Shown: in pieces, positions 60,297 through 64,000 of the stretch | Layout: the number at the start of each line of letters is the position of its first letter | How positions within the stretch are numbered: the first letter of the stretch is position 1 | Source of the DNA: Hydractinia symbiolongicarpus | Taxonomy: Eukaryota > Cnidaria > Hydrozoa > Anthoathecata > Hydractiniidae | Direction of reading: 5' to 3' | Length of the DNA stretch: 64,000 nt | NCBI RefSeq assembly: GCF_029227915.1 | Contig: NC_079881.1 | Coordinates: forward strand, 27,381,501 to 27,445,500 | Position numbers and translations under genes: made by a program | Notes under the pieces: generated by a model | Seen by the model: only the letters and a program-made list of their open reading frames with translations | The model's database searches: none | What the model was told of the DNA's origin: nothing

Positions 60297-61880
60297 TATG
60301 CGTTTTAGTGGTGAAAAAATAATTTAAAAAATCGCTCTGGAAATGAGTATGCTCACAGGGTACATTCTTTGCATACATTCGACTATGCGGGCCAAGCCCA
60401 GGATTTGCGGAAATCGCGGGTTTTCGTTTGCCGGCGATTAAACCTTTTTCATTAAGCGTCTCGTCAAAAATGAAAACATTTTTAAAAACTACAAGTCTCA
60501 TGGGCTTTAGTGGTGAAATAATAATTTAAAAAATCGTTCGGGAAATGAGTTTACTCCCTGGGTACTTTCTTTGTATACTTTTGACTATACGGGCCAAGCC
60601 CGGGATTTACGGGAAATCGCGGGTTTTCGTTTGCCGGCGATTAAACTTCTTTTATTCAGCCTCTCATCAAAAATGAAAACATTTTTAAAAACTACAAGTC
60701 TTATGCGTTTTATTGGTGAAAAAATAATTTAAAAAATCGCTCTGGAAATGAGTATGCTCACAGGGTACATTCTTTGCATACATTCGACTATGCGGGCCAA
60801 GCCCGGGATTTGCGGAAATCGCGGGTTTTCGTTTGCCGGCGATTAAACCTTTTTCATTAAGCGTCTCGTCAAAAATGAAAACATTTTTAAAAACTACAAG
60901 TCTCATGGGCTTTAGTGGTGAAATAATAATTTAAAAAATCGTTCGGGAAATGAGTTTACTCCCTGGGTACTTTCTTTGTATACTTTTGACTATACGGGCC
61001 AAGCCCGGGATTTACGGGAAATCGCGGGTTTTCGTTTGCCGGCGATTAAACTTCTTTTATTCAGCCTCTCATCAAAAATGAAAACATTTTTGAAAACTAC
61101 AAGTCTTATGCGTTTTATTGGTGAAAAAATAATTTAAAAAATCGCTCTGGAAATGAGTATGCTCACAGGGTACATTCTTTGCATACATTCGACTATGCGG
61201 GCCAAGCCCGGGATTTGCGGAAATCGCGGGTTTTCGTTTGCCGGCGATTAAACCTTTTTCATTAAGCGTCTCGTCAAAAATAAAAACATTTTTAAAAACT
61301 ACAAGTCTCATGGGCTTTAGTGGTGAAATAATAATTTAAAAAATCGTTCGGGAAATGAGTTTACTCCCTGGGTACTTTCTTTGTATACTTTTGACTATAC
61401 GGGCCAAGCCCGGGATTTACGGGAAATCGCGGGTTTTCGTTTGCCGGCGATTAAACTTCTTTTATTCAGCCTCTCATCAAAAATGAAATCGTTTTTGAAA
61501 ACTACAAGTCTTATGCGTTTTAGTGGTGAAATAATAATTTAAAAAATCGTTCGGGAAATGATTATGCTCACAGGGTACATTCTTTGCATACATTCGACTA
61601 TGCGGGCCAAGCCCGGGATTTGCGGAAATCGCGGGTTTTCGTTTGCCGGCGATTAAACCTTTTTCATTAAGCGTCTCGTCAAAAATGAAAACATTTTTAA
61701 AAACTACAAGTCTCATGGGCTTTAGTGGTGAAATAATAATTTAAAAAATCGTTCGGGAAATGAGTTTACTCCCTGGGTACTTTCTTTGTATACTTTTGAC
61801 TATACGGGCCAAGCCTGGGATTTACGGGAAATCGCGGGTTTTCGTTTGCCGGCGATTAAACTTCTTTTATTCAGCGTCTC
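60297..61880 (+). repeat. 405-bp F-E dimer HOR, second block (~4 dimers)
   Basis: Dimers repeat at 405-bp steps, seen from the GCGTCTCGTC mark near 60458, 60863, 61268 and 61673. TTTTATTGGTG (about 60709 and 61114) and ATGAAATCGTTTTTG (about 61484) are shared by subsets. The last dimer has GAAATGATTATGCTCAC instead of GAGTATGCTC and ATCGTTCGGG instead of ATCGCTCTGG, a patch from E inside F. Confidence 0.88.
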
Positions 61881-62672
61881 ATCAAAAATAAAAACAAGTT
61901 TAAAAACTACAAGTCTCATGCGTTTTAGTGGTGAAAAAATAATTTAAAAAATCGTTCGGGAAATGAGTTTACTCCCTGGGTACTTTCTTTGTATACTTTT
62001 GACTATACGGGCCAAGCCCGGGATTTACGGGAAATCGCGGGTTTTCGTTTGCCGGCGATTAAACTTCTTTTATTCAGCGTCTCATCAAAAATGAAAACAT
62101 TTTTGAAAACTACAAGTCTTATGCGTTTTAGTGGTGAAAAAATAATTTAAAAAATCGCTCTGGAAATGAGTATGCTCACAGGGTACATTCTTTGTATACA
62201 TTCGACTATGCGGGCCAAGCCCGGGATTTGCGGGAAATCGCAGGTTTTCGTTTGCCGGCGATTAAACCTCTTTCATTAAGCGTCTCATCAAAAATGAAAA
62301 CATTTTTAAAAACTACAAGTCTCATGGGCTTTAGTGGTGAAATAATAATTTAAAAAATCGTTCGGGAAATGAGTTTACTCCCTGGGTACTTTCTTTGTAT
62401 ACTTTTGACTATACGGGCCAAGCCCGGGATTTACGGGAAATCGCGGGTTTTCGTTTGCCGGCGATTAAACTTCTTTTATTCAGCCTCTCATCAAAAATGA
62501 AAACATTTTTGAAAACTACAAGTCTTATGCGTTTTAGTGGTGAAAAAATAATTTAAAAAATCGCTCTGGAAATGAGTATGCTCACAGGGTACATTCTTTG
62601 CATACATTCGACTATGCGGGCCAAGCCCGGGATTTGCGGGAAATCTCGGGTTTTCGTTTGCCGGCGATTAAA
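61881..62672 (+). repeat. D-like, F and E monomers between dimer blocks
   Basis: A D-like unit with ATAAAAACAAGTTTAAAAAC is followed by F, E and F. This is the usual right part of the 9-mer. AAATCTCGGG near 62641 is a private variant. Confidence 0.78.
62470..62672 (+). repeat. Class F monomer (203 bp), representative
   Basis: Class F is marked by CAGCCTCTCATC, ATCGCTCTGG, GAGTATGCTCACAGGGTACA, TTTGCATACATTCGACTATG and GGGATTTGCGG. The small dyad has changed on both arms (GCATA and TATGC) and still pairs. A 202-bp subtype has GCGGAAATCG instead of GCGGGAAATCG, shortening the GC-hairpin loop by one base. Class F with the ATCGCTCTGG mark first appears at about 44.7 kb. F-like right halves (TATGCGGGCC, GATTTGCGG) also occur at about 2.57, 3.39 and 6.02 kb. 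Confidence 0.9.
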
Positions 62673-63077
62673 CCTTTTTCATTAAGCGTCTCATCAAAAA
62701 TGAAAACATTTTTAAAAACTACAAGTCTCATTCGTTCTAGTGGTGCCGAAATAATTTGAAAAATCGTTCGGGAAATCAGTTTACTCATTGGGTACTTTCT
62801 TTATATACATTCAACTATACGTGCCAAGCCCGGGATTTACGGGAAATCGCGGGTTTTCGATTGCCGGCGATTAAACTTCTTTTATTCAGCGTCTCATCAA
62901 AAATGAAAACAAGTTTGAAAACTACAAGTCTCATGCGTTTTAGTGGTGAAAATATAATTTAAAAATCGTTCGGGAAATAAGTTTACTCCCTGAGTACTTT
63001 CTTTGTATACTTTTGACTATACAGGCCAAGCCCGGGATTTACGGGAAATCGCGGGTTTTCGTTTGCCGGCGATTAAA
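62673..63077 (+). repeat. Left-domain-type A/A' and D-like monomers inside the right domain
   Basis: 62673-62875 starts as a right-type unit (CCTTTTTCATTAAG, TTTTTAAAAACTAC) and becomes A/A' type (CATTCGTTCTAGTGGTGCCG, CTCATTGGG, CTATACGTGCC). It ends with TTTTCGATTGCCGG, a variant otherwise seen at about 22.69, 26.35 and 28.58 kb. The next unit is D-like with CAAGTTTGAAAAC, GAAAATATAA, CTGAGTAC and CTATACAGGCC. Confidence 0.84.
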
Positions 63078-63893
63078 CTTCTTTTATTCAGCCTCTCATC
63101 AAAAATGAAAACATTTTTGAAAACTACAAGTCTTATGCGTTTTATTGGTGAAAAAATAATTTAAAAAATCGCTCTGGAAATGAGTATGCTCACAGGGTAC
63201 ATTCTTTGCATACATTCGACTATGCGGGCCAAGCCCGGGATTTGCGGAAATCGCGGGTTTTCGTTTGCCGGCGATTAAACCTTTTTCATTAAGCGTCTCG
63301 TCAAAAATGAAAACATTTTTAAAAACTACAAGTCTCATGGGCTTTAGTGGTGAAATAATAATTTAAAAAATCGTTCGGGAAATGAGTTTACTCCCTGGGT
63401 ACTTTCTTTGTATACTTTTGACTATACGGGCCAAGCCCGGGATTTACGGGAAATCGCGGGTTTTCGTTTGCCGGCGATTAAACTTCTTTTATTCAGCCTC
63501 TCATCAAAAATGAAATCGTTTTTGAAAACTACAAGTCTTATGCGTTTTAGTGGTGAAATAATAATTTAAAAAATCGTTCGGGAAATGATTATGCTCACAG
63601 GGTACATTCTTTGCATACATTCGACTATGCGGGCCAAGCCCGGGATTTGCGGAAATCGCGGGTTTTCGTTTGCCGGCGATTAAACCTTTTTCATTAAGCG
63701 TCTCGTCAAAAATGAAAACATTTTTAAAAACTACAAGTCTCATGGGCTTTAGTGGTGAAATAATAATTTAAAAAATCGTTCGGGAAATGAGTTTACTCCC
63801 TGGGTACTTTCTTTGTATACTTTTGACTATACGGGCCAAGCCTGGGATTTACGGGAAATCGCGGGTTTTCGTTTGCCGGCGATTAAACTTCTT
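63057..63893 (+). repeat. Dimers duplicated from 61030-61866 (offset 2027)
   Basis: The stretch repeats TTTTATTGGTG, ATGAAATCGTTTTTG, GAAATGATTATGCTCAC and AAGCCTGGGATTT in the same order as 61030-61866, at an offset of 2027 bp (10 monomers). The copies part near 63902, where CAGCCTCTC replaces CAGCGTCTC. Confidence 0.87.
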
Positions 63894-64000
63894 TTATTCA
63901 GCCTCTCATCAAAAATGAAATCGTTTTTGAAAACTACAAGTCTTATGCGTTTTAATGGTGAAAAAATAATATAAAAAATCGTTCTGGAAATGAGTTTACT
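63894..64000 (+). repeat. Partial monomer cut by the window edge
   Basis: This unit begins like the ATGAAATCGTTTTTG type and has TTTTAATGGTG and ATAATATAAAAAATCG, variants not seen elsewhere in the window. It ends at GAGTTTACT, so the array continues to the right. Confidence 0.85.

Larger units (their letters stand above)
1..64000 (+). repeat. Tandem satellite DNA array, ~203-bp monomer, fills the window
   Basis: The same ~203-bp unit repeats head to tail from the first base to the last. The anchor GATTAAAC recurs at 195, 398, 601, 803 and so on to 63881, giving about 314 units with a mean near 202.8 bp. Monomers are 202 or 203 bp; the few length changes are 1-bp deletions. I saw no unrelated sequence, no mobile element and no monomer in reverse orientation. 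This is a eukaryotic heterochromatic satellite by its organisation; centromeric function is possible but not shown. All reading frames of 64-102 codons on either strand are repeat read-through: they start inside the unit, share one wording, and end when the frame meets a stop in the next unit. No coding gene is called. The array continues past both edges. Confidence 0.98.

Noticed and set aside
1-64000. CRISPR array
   Set aside because: The repeat is about 203 bp and fully contiguous; there are no short direct repeats separated by unique spacers and no cas-like genes.
1-64000. tRNA, rRNA or other known RNA gene, or rDNA spacer repeat
   Set aside because: I saw no cloverleaf with the usual A and B box words and no rRNA core sequence. 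Spacer subrepeats would be bounded by rRNA genes, which are absent.
1-64000. Prokaryotic or phage origin
   Set aside because: A 64-kb stretch with no coding sequence made only of 200-bp tandem repeats has no counterpart I know of in prokaryotic genomes; a specific eukaryotic lineage still cannot be named from sequence alone.

Overview
The whole 64 kb window is one uninterrupted, head-to-tail tandem satellite array. The repeat unit is about 203 bp. Counting the conserved GATTAAAC anchor from position 195 to position 63881 gives about 314 monomers with a mean length near 202.8 bp (hand count, assuming no large indels). All monomers point the same way. I found no gene, RNA gene, transposon, unique spacer or inverted segment. 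Every open reading frame is an accidental read through the repeat. Because 203 is not a multiple of 3, each monomer shifts the frame, so no long repeat protein is possible. Tens of kilobases of near-identical 200-bp repeats, with higher-order repeats (HORs), are typical of eukaryotic pericentromeric, centromeric or subtelomeric heterochromatin. The lineage cannot be read from this sequence. The monomer is about 37% GC and rich in CpG (about 1.6 times expectation in one hand-counted monomer), which argues against a genome that heavily methylates this array and loses CpG.

Within the monomer, three dyad elements stand out: an A/T hairpin (TCAAAAATG, AAAA, CATTTTTGA), a small GTATA/TATAC dyad, and a GC-rich hairpin (CCCGGGATTT, ACGGG, AAATCGCGGG). 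Four CGGG motifs spaced 9-11 bp run through the last two. Some subfamilies carry paired substitutions that keep these dyads pairable.

By shared variants I sort monomers into eight informal classes (labels are mine): A, A', B, C, D, E, F and G. They are ordered in HOR modules of changing size. Left to right: 608-bp trimers (1-1216); a 1.73-kb segment present twice (1163-2888 and 4612-6337); an 812-bp 4-mer pair (2379-4002); a 2434-bp 12-mer pair (8710-13577); a 2637-bp 13-mer pair (15256-20529); a compound array of 11-mers and 7/8-mers (20818-30553); 1420-bp 7-mers (30894-35153); a 608-bp trimer pair (34575-35790); 1621-bp 8-mers (35962-39056); an 812-bp pair (38324-39947); a 1217-bp 6-mer pair (41080-43327); a nearly perfect 1421-bp 7-mer pair (43965-46855); 2636- and 1825-bp 13-mers and 9-mers (46735-56470); and 405-bp F-E dimers mixed with 9-mer fragments up to the right edge.

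The main boundary is near 44.7 kb. To the left, classes A', B, C, D and G dominate; to the right, classes E and F do. Several hybrid monomers mark unequal-crossover or conversion junctions. Two patches show exchange between the domains: right-type sequence at 39057-39129 and left-type sequence at 62673-63077. Both window edges lie inside the array, so its true ends are not seen.
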